From assembly GCF_000966195.1 (NCBI RefSeq), contig NZ_LAHL01000014.1, positions 1-64,000 of the forward strand: DNA of 64,000 nt. Direction: 5' to 3'. Below, one piece after another: positions 55,473 to 63,687 of this stretch. A program made the translations under genes and the position numbers. The stretch comes from Domibacillus robiginosus (GTDB lineage Bacteria; Bacillota; Bacilli; Bacillales; Domibacillaceae). Each line of letters begins with the position of its first letter. Position 1 is the stretch's first letter. The notes below the pieces were generated by a model that was not told the origin of the DNA, ran no database searches, and saw only the letters and a list, made by a program, of their open reading frames with translations.

Positions 55473-56831
55473 ATGAAAGTTGTGAAGTCACTGCTGCACA
55501 AAATTACAAACCAAACGGAAATTTTCAATGCTACATTGGATGTGTATAATGACGCCCTGTCCTTTATCATCCAGGTGATCGACAAAGAGTTTGATCATAC
55601 CGATGACCTGACAACCAAATCAATTGCATCTGCGGTGGAAAAACTGATTCACGCAACCAAATCAAACCCTCTCCCAAAATACAAAGAGTTTAACGAACGG
55701 TTTTACAAATTTCCGTCCTACTTCCGCAGAAGTGCCATTGCTTCTTCTTTTGGCAAAGTAAAGAGCTTTCGCTCTAACTATCAAAACTGGGAAAAAGAGC
55801 AGCAATACGCTCTTTCTGAAGGAAAGAAATTCAAGAAACAGCCTCCGCGACTACAAGTGAAGCATAAAGAGTTCCCTGTTTTTTATCGCGGAAATATGTT
55901 CACCAGAACATCCGGTACGTCCGCACAAATCAAAGTATTTCATCAAAATGACTGGGTATGGATGGATATCGAGTTTAAAGAACAGGATCACTACAAACGT
56001 GGTGTCTGGGAATGGAAAGAGAACAATCCTAAGCTGATTAAGCGAGGAAAGAAATTCTTCCTTTCCATCAGCTACGAAAACAAGGTCACTTTAAACAAGA
56101 CTCCTATTCAAGAACAAAAAGTATGCGCAGTAGACCTCGGACTCACGAATTCTGCAGTTTGTTCAATTATCGATGCAACAGGCACTGTCTTAGGTCGGAC
56201 ATTTATTGACCAGCCTAAAGAAAAAGACCGTCTGCAGACGTTAACGAACAAACTGCGAAAAGCCCAGCGGGCAAGCGGTCACATTCATGCACCGAATTTT
56301 TGGCGGAAGATCAATGGATACCAGGAGCATATTGTCCGCCACACAAGCCATAAAATTATACAATTTGCTGTGGAACATAGCTGTGACGTCATCGTATTCG
56401 AATATCTGGGCAGAATGAAAATCCCAAAGGGGTTCTATGGAGCCAGGAAACTTCGTTTCAAGCTTCATGGATGGCGGAAAATAGGCATCCAGAACAAAGT
56501 GGAAGAAATGGCGCACTGCCTGAGCATGCGCATATCTCGGATCAATCCGCAAAACACCAGCGCCCTGGCGTTTGACGGCTCTGGAAAAGTGAAACGGAAC
56601 CCCAAAAAAGACCTTGCCGTGTTTTCAACGGGCAAAGTCTATCATACGGATTTATCTGCTTCTTATAATATCGGAGCCCGTTATTTCATTCGGGCTTTTC
56701 AAAAATCCACTTCGGAAACGAAATGGTTGTCAATTCAGGCAAAAGTCCCTGAGCTGGCAATAAGGACATCCCAGACCTTGTCTTCGTTCATTAGTCTGCA
56801 TCATGCACTCGGGCTTCCGAAGGAAGCTTAA
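55473..56831 (+). CDS. TnpB-like RuvC protein without zinc-ribbon cysteines
   Basis: 452 residues related to TnpB, the RNA-guided nuclease of IS200/IS605 elements. RuvC residues appear intact: Asp221 in CAVDLGLTNSAV, Glu310 in IVFEYLGRMK, Asp393 in YHTDLSASYNIGARYF. The region between the last two, NTSALAFDGSGKVKR ... DLAVFSTGKVY, aligns with the zinc-ribbon area of TnpB relatives, but all cysteines are replaced. No tnpA is nearby. ATG follows GAGGAGG. It may be an old immobile copy or a domesticated protein. Confidence 0.85.
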   Translation: MKVVKSLLHKITNQTEIFNATLDVYNDALSFIIQVIDKEFDHTDDLTTKSIASAVEKLIHATKSNPLPKYKEFNERFYKFPSYFRRSAIASSFGKVKSFRSNYQNWEKEQQYALSEGKKFKKQPPRLQVKHKEFPVFYRGNMFTRTSGTSAQIKVFHQNDWVWMDIEFKEQDHYKRGVWEWKENNPKLIKRGKKFFLSISYENKVTLNKTPIQEQKVCAVDLGLTNSAVCSIIDATGTVLGRTFIDQPKEKDRLQTLTNKLRKAQRASGHIHAPNFWRKINGYQEHIVRHTSHKIIQFAVEHSCDVIVFEYLGRMKIPKGFYGARKLRFKLHGWRKIGIQNKVEEMAHCLSMRISRINPQNTSALAFDGSGKVKRNPKKDLAVFSTGKVYHTDLSASYNIGARYFIRAFQKSTSETKWLSIQAKVPELAIRTSQTLSSFISLHHALGLPKEA

Positions 56832-56895
56832 CCGCTGATGTTGTACCGTATTCAAGATAAGGGATACTCCATTAAAATCTTTGATTTAGATGGAG
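56813..56895 (+). repeat. Two hairpins at the 3' end of the TnpB-like gene
   Basis: GCTTCC-GAA-GGAAGC (56813-56827) overlaps the last codons, and a longer imperfect hairpin CTCCATTAAAATC / GATTTAGATGGAG lies at 56867-56895. In TnpB loci the guide (omega) RNA covers the 3' end of the gene and the element's right end, so these are candidates for that RNA or end structure. Confidence 0.45.
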
Positions 56896-56907
56896 AGGTT
56901 CACTCGA

Positions 56908-57216
56908 TCAATCCGGTTTTTTTGCGCATTTTTTCACTTCTTTGCTTACCACAAAGGCCAGATCTTCATTTCCATAAAGAGACAAAACATTGAGGAGCGT
57001 TTCGTCTGAAATATGCCCTGCTTCCTCTTTTGGTACGGTTAAGTCGATTGCCTGCTTCAACGCTTCGTTTTCTTTTTGGTCAGGGTAAGCCTGCTTATAA
57101 AGCTGTAGAGGGTCCAGATCATGGTTTACACACCACTGTGCAAAAACGAGAACCATCATGTGCTCGTCCTGCTTATATTGGTTAATAATATGCGTCTCCA
57201 GCTCTTTTTTATTCAT
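56908..57216 (-). CDS. Hypothetical helical protein, 102 residues
   Basis: Soluble protein, mostly helical, starting MNKKELETHIINQYKQDEHMM and with a later part ISDETLLNVLSLYGNEDLAFVV. Not recognised. ATG 57216 is preceded by AAAGGAG; the reading to 57237 includes that site and is rejected. It ends close to the hairpins of the TnpB-like gene. Confidence 0.65.
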   Translation of the reverse strand: MNKKELETHIINQYKQDEHMMVLVFAQWCVNHDLDPLQLYKQAYPDQKENEALKQAIDLTVPKEEAGHISDETLLNVLSLYGNEDLAFVVSKEVKKCAKKPD

Positions 57217-57313
57217 GGCATATACTACTCCTTTCATCTAGTCATTTTGTTTTTTCATTTATACCATTTTTACACGTTCAGGACGGAGTGACAACATCCT
57301 CCAAGCATAAATC

Positions 57314-57349
57314 AATTGTGATGCCACACACTATTCGAGCATCACAATT
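57314..57349. promoter_or_regulatory. Perfect 11-base inverted repeat before the coat gene
   Basis: AATTGTGATGC (57314-57324) / GCATCACAATT (57339-57349) with a 14-base loop, ending five bases before the AGGAGG ribosome site. No T run follows, so it may be an operator or a 5' leader hairpin that affects mRNA stability or translation. Confidence 0.65.
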
Positions 57350-57368
57350 CACTTAGGAGGCGATTTAG

Positions 57369-57941
57369 ATGACTTCACCGCAATTTAACCACGGGGCACA
57401 TGAAATGCTTGATGTTCATGAAGTACTTTGTATGTCAGTCAGCACGTTAAACAAATACACGATGCTGCGCCCAATGGTAAAGGATTCAGAACTGCTTGAT
57501 ATTCTAAACCGCCAGCATACGTTTATCCAGCAGGAATACAATACCACACTTGATTGCTTTAAGTCAGGAAAAGATCCTGCTGTTCCAACAAAAAGCTATA
57601 AAATGAAGCAGGACAATAACTTCCAGTACGGCATTGAGTCAAAAGATCCGACAGCGCCGATTGAGGCAGACACAGAGATCAATGATCAAATCATTTCAAC
57701 ATTTATGCTTGGTGCGCTGAAATCAGCTGCGACATTTAAAACAACGGCTGCTCTTGAAGCGACAAATCCCGTTGTCCGCCGTGTTTTAGCTGACTCTCTT
57801 CCAAACTGTATTGAAATGGCTTATGAAATTTCCATTTATCAAAACAAACACGGCTATTACCAGGTGCCGCAGCTGGCTGAAGCCGATATGCAAATGATTC
57901 AGCAGGCGTATTCTCCAGCTAGACAAGCGGTAACTGTGTAA
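57369..57941 (+). CDS. Spore coat protein, CotF family
   Basis: 190 residues with a coat F domain: HEMLDVHEVLCMSVSTLNKY near residue 12 and a second helical part ETALEATNP-like TAALEATNPVVRRVLADSLPNCIEMAYEISIYQNKHGYY. It is built into the spore coat. The Tyr-rich C terminus (GYYQVPQL) fits. Start after AGGAGG. No clear sigma-K promoter was found. Confidence 0.87.
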   Translation: MTSPQFNHGAHEMLDVHEVLCMSVSTLNKYTMLRPMVKDSELLDILNRQHTFIQQEYNTTLDCFKSGKDPAVPTKSYKMKQDNNFQYGIESKDPTAPIEADTEINDQIISTFMLGALKSAATFKTTAALEATNPVVRRVLADSLPNCIEMAYEISIYQNKHGYYQVPQLAEADMQMIQQAYSPARQAVTV

Positions 57942-57949
57942 CAAATGAA

Positions 57950-57983
57950 AAAACCGTCCTTGCGTTTTAGGACGGTTTTTTTG
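57950..57983 (+). terminator. Terminator of the coat gene
   Basis: AAAACCGTCCT / AGGACGGTTTT stem and T7. Confidence 0.95.
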
Positions 57984-58011
57984 TACGATAAAAAGGAAAA
58001 GGAGGATGGAC

Positions 58012-58473
58012 ATGCTGTTGCGCGAAGCCTGGCCAGAAGAACGACAAAAGCTTTATGAGCTCGGGCACCAGGAGTGGCCCAAGGGGCGTTCACTTGCCCA
58101 ATACATACACGACAATCAAAAGGAAGAGGCATACGGAACCCGCTACGTGTTAGAAGATACTGATGGATATATAAGAGCATCCCTGATGCTGCTTCGGCTT
58201 CGTCCTTATTTATATGGAATCGGCTCTGTTGTAGTCGAACCAAATTTTCGGAGGCAGGGGCTTGGTTCATCCCTTATCCGTCAATGTATGGATAAGCATT
58301 CGGATGCTGCTTTTATGCTGTATAGCGAAATCGGGAGCGCTTATTATGAAAAGCTTGGCTTTCAAGTGCTTCCGGCTCCTTACCAGCGGTATTCACATGG
58401 CTTATGTATGGTCCGGGCAGAGCAATGCTTATGGAACCGCATTTTAAAGGAACCAATCCCTGATTATTTTTAA
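58012..58473 (+). CDS. GNAT-family acetyltransferase
   Basis: 153 residues. The acetyl-CoA-binding motif is VVVEPNFRRQGLGSSLIRQCM near residue 82, followed by YYEKLGFQVLP, both typical of GNAT enzymes. Substrate unknown. ATG 58012 is six bases after AAAGGAGG; ATG 58006 abuts it. Only 11 bases before the MOSC gene, so co-transcribed. Confidence 0.88.
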   Translation: MLLREAWPEERQKLYELGHQEWPKGRSLAQYIHDNQKEEAYGTRYVLEDTDGYIRASLMLLRLRPYLYGIGSVVVEPNFRRQGLGSSLIRQCMDKHSDAAFMLYSEIGSAYYEKLGFQVLPAPYQRYSHGLCMVRAEQCLWNRILKEPIPDYF

Positions 58474-58484
58474 GGAGTGAAAGC

Positions 58485-59117
58485 ATGAAGGTTTTATCTG
58501 TAAATGTAGGCAAGCCGGCTGATTTAGCTTATGGACGGAAAGTGGTGCAATCAGGCATTCGAAAAATACCGGTTGAGAAGCCTTTGTTTTTATCCAAAAC
58601 AGGCTTTGAAGGAGATGGACAGGCAGACTTAATTCATCATGGCGGGGAAGACAAAGCGGTCTGCGTTTATCCGTCTGAACACTATACATACTGGGAAAAA
58701 GAGCTTGGGCGAACAATGCCTCCGGCTGCTTTTGGTGAAAATATTACAGCGTCCGGTCTGCTTGAAACGAATGTTCATATTGGGGATGTATTTCAGCTCG
58801 GTGAAGCAGTGGTGCAAATCAGCCAGCCGCGACAGCCGTGTTTTAAACTGGCTGCGCGGCACAATGAACCGAAACTTGCTGCTTTAGTGGAACAAACAGG
58901 GTATACGGGGTTTTATTTTCGTGTTTTAACGGAAGGAATGGTAGACCCGGCAGCCAGCATAGAACGTATCCAGACTCACCCAGCCTCCATTACTATTGAG
59001 GCAGCCAACCAGCTGATGAGTGATAAAAGGGCATCCGTACAAGAAATCAAAAAGCTCGTTGAGGTCGATGTGCTTGCTGCGAGCTGGAAACAGCCATTGA
59101 AAAGCCGCCTTAATTAA
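58485..59117 (+). CDS. MOSC-domain protein (YiiM/YflK-like)
   Basis: 210 residues with MOSC and 3-alpha domains. GDGQADLIHHGGEDKAVCVYP carries the conserved HHGG, AFGENITASGL follows, and the MOSC Cys lies in QPRQPCFKLAARH. The C-terminal LMSDKRASVQEIKKLVEV is the 3-alpha region. Such proteins bind molybdenum cofactor and often reduce N-hydroxylated compounds (6-hydroxylaminopurine detoxification in YiiM). In operon with the GNAT gene. Confidence 0.88.
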   Translation: MKVLSVNVGKPADLAYGRKVVQSGIRKIPVEKPLFLSKTGFEGDGQADLIHHGGEDKAVCVYPSEHYTYWEKELGRTMPPAAFGENITASGLLETNVHIGDVFQLGEAVVQISQPRQPCFKLAARHNEPKLAALVEQTGYTGFYFRVLTEGMVDPAASIERIQTHPASITIEAANQLMSDKRASVQEIKKLVEVDVLAASWKQPLKSRLN

Positions 59118-59127
59118 GAAAAGGTTT

Positions 59128-59158
59128 GCAGGAAGAAAATCATCTTCCTGCTTTTTTA
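59128..59158 (+). terminator. Terminator of the GNAT-MOSC unit
   Basis: GCAGGAAGA / TCTTCCTGC stem with a six-base loop and T6. Confidence 0.93.
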
Positions 59159-59254
59159 TTGGAATGAAAGATTTAAATTTGAACATTTTTCGAAAAATGT
59201 TTGACAATTCTGTGAAGTTGCGTAAAATAGATAGTAAGAAGGAGCTGATAAAAA

Positions 59255-59485
59255 ATGACAGAAGAGCAAGCAAAGATACTTACCTTTATCAAGTATTTTT
59301 CTGGCGCAGGTTGTGTTATTGGCGGTTTAATCTTTCTTGTAAGTCTTTTTGCAAGCGGTTACAACGAAGGGTACATGATGTCTATTGTTGGGGCCACCAT
59401 CCTTGTGAGTTCGATGTGGATCTTTGGCATTTGGTTAGTCTTCATTTTGATAGAGAGAGTAAGTTCAAGGTATGAAAAAATATAA
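59255..59485 (+). CDS. Small two-span membrane protein, 76 residues
   Basis: Two hydrophobic segments (about 13-32 and 43-66) with short charged ends. Start after AGAAGGAG, and a promoter TTGACA-N16-TAAAAT about 30 bases upstream. Not recognised. Its terminator is shared with qoxD on the other strand. Confidence 0.7.
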   Translation: MTEEQAKILTFIKYFSGAGCVIGGLIFLVSLFASGYNEGYMMSIVGATILVSSMWIFGIWLVFILIERVSSRYEKI

Positions 59486-59513
59486 AAAACCGGAGCTCTT
59501 TGCTCCGGTTTTT
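59484..59513. terminator. Bidirectional terminator between the 59255 gene and qoxD
   Basis: AAAACCGGAGC / GCTCCGGTTTT stem with a five-base loop. Confidence 0.93.
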
Positions 59514-59515
59514 TC

Positions 59516-59809
59516 TTAATATATTTGGTAACCCCAGATCATTGTGAACAATGTTCCAAGGATTGTCACAACACCTACAAATACAGCATAGATGATGTTT
59601 GTGTAAAGTGTACCTTTGTCTTCTGACTCTCCGATGTGCATAAAGAGCAGAAGCTGTACTAAAGCTTGCGCAATAGCTGTAACAAGCAGAATAGCCATTC
59701 CCATCTTGTATGACATATCAAAAGTAATAACAGCCAGAGCAACAACCGAGAGGACCATAGAGAAAATAAAGCCCATTACGTGCTGCTTCGGAAACAATTG
59801 CTTCATCAT
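59516..59809 (-). CDS. qoxD: Quinol oxidase subunit IV
   Basis: 97 residues, three spans, matching QoxD of the aa3-type menaquinol oxidase (HVMGFIFSMVLSVVALAVI; LVQLLLFMHIGESED). Shorter than B. subtilis QoxD (124) because the His-rich tail is missing. Last gene of qoxABCD; a small gap separates it from qoxC. Confidence 0.93.
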   Translation of the reverse strand: MMKQLFPKQHVMGFIFSMVLSVVALAVITFDMSYKMGMAILLVTAIAQALVQLLLFMHIGESEDKGTLYTNIIYAVFVGVVTILGTLFTMIWGYQIY

Positions 59810-59810
59810 C

Positions 59811-60407
59811 TTACATCATTCCTTTCAAATAAACGAAGCTGAAGATAAAGATCCAGACAACGTCCAGGAAATGCCAGTAAAGCGAGAAGATAAACGATTT
59901 GTTCGCTGTTTCTGGTGTCAAGCCGCGTTTTGCTACTTGAATTAGGATGGCTGTTCCCCAGAATAAGCCGAACGTTACGTGCGCACCGTGCGTACCAAGC
60001 AATGTCAGTAAGCTTGATGTAAATCCACTTGTTTGGATCGTAGCACCTTCATGAATGTATTCTAAAAACTCGTAAATCTCAGTGCCAAGGAATCCAAGGC
60101 CGAGCGCGAGTGTAATAACGAAGAATGTCATCATCGCTTTTTTCATACCTAGGCGCATTGCGTGAATACCCAGACCGATCGTGAAACTACTTGTTAAAAG
60201 CAAGACTGTTTCAATCATAACCGGGGTAATTTTAAAAAGTTCTTCTGCGCTCGGTCCATTGCCAACCCCATTTTGGAGAGTAAAGTATACCGTGAATAAA
60301 GTTGAAAACAGGGCAATCTCAGCTCCAAGGAAAATCCAGAAACCAAGAATCTTCAGCCGGTTTTCTTCTGTGCTATATTCAAGCGGCAACGACTCATCAA
60401 TTTTCAT
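59811..60407 (-). CDS. qoxC: Quinol oxidase subunit III
   Basis: 198 residues, five spans. LKILGFWIFLGAEIALFSTLF, LGTHGAHVTFGLFWG and LYWHFLDVVWIFIFSFVY are the subunit III hallmarks. Supports the oxidase complex. The ATG overlaps the qoxB stop (TAATG). Confidence 0.95.
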   Translation of the reverse strand: MKIDESLPLEYSTEENRLKILGFWIFLGAEIALFSTLFTVYFTLQNGVGNGPSAEELFKITPVMIETVLLLTSSFTIGLGIHAMRLGMKKAMMTFFVITLALGLGFLGTEIYEFLEYIHEGATIQTSGFTSSLLTLLGTHGAHVTFGLFWGTAILIQVAKRGLTPETANKSFIFSLYWHFLDVVWIFIFSFVYLKGMM

Positions 60408-62356
60408 TATTTCTCACCTCCAAGTTCCCGTTCTATCCGTTCAATTTCTTCCACAGAAACGTAATAACCATGATCTTTTTCAAATGAACGAAGGGCCATA
60501 AATACAAAGATTAAGATTGTAAATATGATTGTTGGAATCCACCAGCTGAATACAAGGCAGAAACCGGCACCGAAGAATGCACCACTCATTAGGAATGGCA
60601 TGCCGCTGTTGTTTGGCATATGAATCTTTTCAATTGGACGATCATCATAAAGTGATTTGTTGTTTCTCTTCGCATACCAGAACGCATCCAATTCATTAAT
60701 TTTTGGAATACGCGCAAAGTTGTAGAACGGCACAGGACCGTGTGTTGCCCACTCAAGAGAGCGTGCATCCCATGGATCGCCTGTTTCATCGCGCGGGCTG
60801 TAACGGATACTCCAGTACAAGTTATACACGAGGATGATAAAGCCAATACCAAGACCAACTGCACCCAGGAAGGAAAGCATATTAAGCGGTCCATACCCAG
60901 TGCTTTCAGAATACGTATACATGCGGCGTGTCATACCGTTTAGTCCAAGAATGAACAGCGGGAAGAACGCTACGTTAAAGCTGATTGTGATAAACCAGAA
61001 AGCAAGTTTTCCAAGCTTTTCGTTTAAACGGAAACCGAATACTTTCGGGAACCAGAAATGGAAGCCGGCAATAACGGCGAATACCGTACCTGGAATCAAT
61101 ACATAGTGGAAATGCGCCACCAGGAACATTGTATTGTGATACTGGTAATCGGCACTTGCCATCGCAAGCATAACCCCTGTAACCCCACCAATTGTGAAGA
61201 TCGGAATAAACGCAAGCGAGTAAAGCATTGGTGTCGTAAACGTAATTTTCCCTTTATGAAGGGTGAGCAGCCAGTTGAATATTTTTACACCCGTTGGAAC
61301 GGCAATCAGCATCGTTGTGATCGAGAAGAAGCTATTGACCATAACTCCTTGCCCCATTGTGTAAAAATGGTGCGCCCAAACAAGGAAAGAAAGAAGGGAA
61401 ATCGCCACCATACTGACAACCATTGATTTGTAGCCGAACAAGTTTTTACGAGCAAAGGTTGAAATAATTTCACTGTAAATACCAAAGGCAGGAAGAATAA
61501 CGATATATACTTCAGGATGTCCCCAGACCCAGAAAAGGTTAGCCCAAAGCATATCCATTCCGCCGTCCTGCATAGTGAAAAACTTTGTACCAAATTGACG
61601 ATCCATTGTCATAAGTGCAAGCGCCACTGTTAAAACAGGGAATGCAAACACGATGATCACGTTTGTGATTAAAATAGACCAGGTAAACATCGGCATTTTC
61701 ATTAATGTCATGCCTGGTGCACGCATTTTCAAAATCGTAACAAGGAAGTTAATCCCCGTTGCCAGTGTACCAAGACCTGCGATCTGCAGGGAAATTGCGT
61801 AGTAGTTGTTTCCGACTGTCGGGCTGAATTCCAGGCTCGCCAGCGGGAAGTAAGCAGACCATCCGGCATCCGGTGATCCCCCGATAATAAATGAGATATT
61901 AAATAATCCTGCACCTACTGCGAACAGCCAGAAGCTGACGGAGTTAAGGCGCGGGAATGCTACGTCACGTGCGCCGATTTGAAGTGGTGTTACCACGTTC
62001 ATTAATCCGATAATAAATGGCATCGCCATAAACAGGATCATGATAACGCCGTGTGTTGTAAAGATTTCATTGTAATGCTGGGCATCAAGCAGGCCGTTTT
62101 CCGGCATGGCTGTCTGGCCGCGCATAAGGAGGGCGTCAACGCCTCCACGGAATAGCATTACAAGAGCGACTAAGATGTACATAACGCCGATTTTTTTATG
62201 GTCAACCGTTGTGATCCATTCGCGCCATAGGTAGCCCCACTTTTTAAAGTAGGTCACCCCGATAACAAGGGATAGCCCGCCGACCACAATACTGATCATC
62301 GCTGCGAGGATCATCGGTTCGTTTAAAATGAGAAATTGTTGCTCATGCGACTCCAT
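60407..62356 (-). CDS. qoxB: Quinol oxidase subunit I
   Basis: 649 residues, about 14 spans. This is the catalytic subunit of the proton-pumping menaquinol oxidase that reduces O2 to water. Landmarks: [32 protein letters not shown] (heme ligand His), [16 protein letters not shown] (Cu-B His and cross-linked Tyr), [10 protein letters not shown] (Cu-B His pair) and [10 protein letters not shown] (heme His pair). Start after AAAGGAG. Confidence 0.97.
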   Translation of the reverse strand: MESHEQQFLILNEPMILAAMISIVVGGLSLVIGVTYFKKWGYLWREWITTVDHKKIGVMYILVALVMLFRGGVDALLMRGQTAMPENGLLDAQHYNEIFTTHGVIMILFMAMPFIIGLMNVVTPLQIGARDVAFPRLNSVSFWLFAVGAGLFNISFIIGGSPDAGWSAYFPLASLEFSPTVGNNYYAISLQIAGLGTLATGINFLVTILKMRAPGMTLMKMPMFTWSILITNVIIVFAFPVLTVALALMTMDRQFGTKFFTMQDGGMDMLWANLFWVWGHPEVYIVILPAFGIYSEIISTFARKNLFGYKSMVVSMVAISLLSFLVWAHHFYTMGQGVMVNSFFSITTMLIAVPTGVKIFNWLLTLHKGKITFTTPMLYSLAFIPIFTIGGVTGVMLAMASADYQYHNTMFLVAHFHYVLIPGTVFAVIAGFHFWFPKVFGFRLNEKLGKLAFWFITISFNVAFFPLFILGLNGMTRRMYTYSESTGYGPLNMLSFLGAVGLGIGFIILVYNLYWSIRYSPRDETGDPWDARSLEWATHGPVPFYNFARIPKINELDAFWYAKRNNKSLYDDRPIEKIHMPNNSGMPFLMSGAFFGAGFCLVFSWWIPTIIFTILIFVFMALRSFEKDHGYYVSVEEIERIERELGGEK

Positions 62357-62386
62357 GTTATGTGTCTCCTTTCATTGTTGTTTCCA

Positions 62387-63316
62387 TCATTCAGTTTCAT
62401 TTGGATGAGTGTGGTGTTCTGAAGAAGGCGCTGTTTTGTCTGCATCTTCTTCTGTATTCGGTGTCCCTTTATTAGGTACTCCGTGATGACGGCCTTCTGG
62501 CGGCGGGTTGAACTCAAGGTGTGTAGACGAATATGATTTGCGGCCTACAAAATCTGTTTCAAGCAGCTTGTCATAATCAGCATCAGTGAGTTTTGGCGCC
62601 GTTGTTTTCACATCATTTACCCATTCGTCAAAATCTGCCGGCGTCATTGCCTGTGCTTCAAATTCCATTTGCGCGTAGCCCTGGCCGTTAAAGTTTGAGT
62701 TTCGGCCCATATATGACCCAGGTACATCTGCGGACATGTTGATTTTGGTTACGTGTGCACTCATCGCATACTTTTGACCGGCAAGCTGCGGAATCCAAAA
62801 ACTTGTGATTGGTCCGTATGAATACAAACGGAATTCAACCGGACGGTCAATCGGCATGTTGACATAGTTCACTGTTTCAACACCCTGTTCCGGATAGCTG
62901 AAGTGCCATTTCCAGTTAGACGATGCTGCATAAATCACAAGTGGCTCCTGGTCTTCATAGCCAGCCGGCTTGCTCTCAACCTTACTTAGTGATTGAACTG
63001 TAATAACAGACAAAACGGCAACAATGATGATTGGAATAGCCGTCCAAATAATTTCGAGTTTCGTGCTGCCGTGCACGTGAGGAGGTTCATAATCCTCTCC
63101 CATTCTGGACGCCCGATACTTTACAAGCATGTACGTATACAACACGTAAACGACGAGTAAAACACCGCACATCACAATGATTGACATAATAATGGTGTCA
63201 GATAGCGTTTTGGCCTGCGGACCTTTCGGATCAAGCACCATTAACGGATTTTCGCATCCTGCAAGCACTGTAGCAATAGTGAAAATCGCTGAGAATAACA
63301 ACCATTTCTTTTTCAT
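62387..63316 (-). CDS. qoxA: Quinol oxidase subunit II (lipoprotein)
   Basis: 309 residues. Signal peptide with lipobox TVLAGCENP, two spans, then a cupredoxin-like domain (SNWKWHFSYPEQGV). No Cu-A cysteines occur in the loop, which marks it as a quinol, not cytochrome c, oxidase. The ATG at 63316 is preceded by AAAGGGG; the upstream extension to 63430 is not a protein start. Confidence 0.95.
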   Translation of the reverse strand: MKKKWLLFSAIFTIATVLAGCENPLMVLDPKGPQAKTLSDTIIMSIIVMCGVLLVVYVLYTYMLVKYRASRMGEDYEPPHVHGSTKLEIIWTAIPIIIVAVLSVITVQSLSKVESKPAGYEDQEPLVIYAASSNWKWHFSYPEQGVETVNYVNMPIDRPVEFRLYSYGPITSFWIPQLAGQKYAMSAHVTKINMSADVPGSYMGRNSNFNGQGYAQMEFEAQAMTPADFDEWVNDVKTTAPKLTDADYDKLLETDFVGRKSYSSTHLEFNPPPEGRHHGVPNKGTPNTEEDADKTAPSSEHHTHPNETE

Positions 63317-63687
63317 GCTGTACCCCTTTCTTATGTAATTCTGTAATTCAAAAGCGTAAAGAATGTTAACAACTTCACAATTACTTGTTTTCATTAAGAT
63401 AAAACATAGTTGTAACGATCTTTTCACCACTCTCTATGCTAATCCTATTGGCGCTAAAAAACAATATTTTCACGACAGTGTCACAAAAAATTCAACAGTT
63501 TTCGCGTTTGTTGTCACTAAATAAAAATTCATGCTAGATTCTTTTTAAAAAATATGTCTATCAGAACATTTTATAAAGAATTGTAAGGAATGTTCGGAAG
63601 GAGAAGCAGGCAGTCCAATACTTTCGGTATTTAGCCTGCGATTTGTTATAATAAGCATCATGTAACAGATAGTATGGAGGGATAAAG
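63317..63687. promoter_or_regulatory. Intergenic region between qoxA and the DUF1992 gene
   Basis: 371 bases with no gene. On the qoxA side a near-match to the Rex box (minus strand TTGTGAAGTTGTTAACATT, 63380-63362) lies about 45 bases before the qoxA ATG. On the other side a nested hairpin (GCAGGC ... GCCTGC with AATAC/GTATT inside, 63606-63639) precedes a TATAAT -10 (63647-63652) for the DUF1992 gene. Confidence 0.45.
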
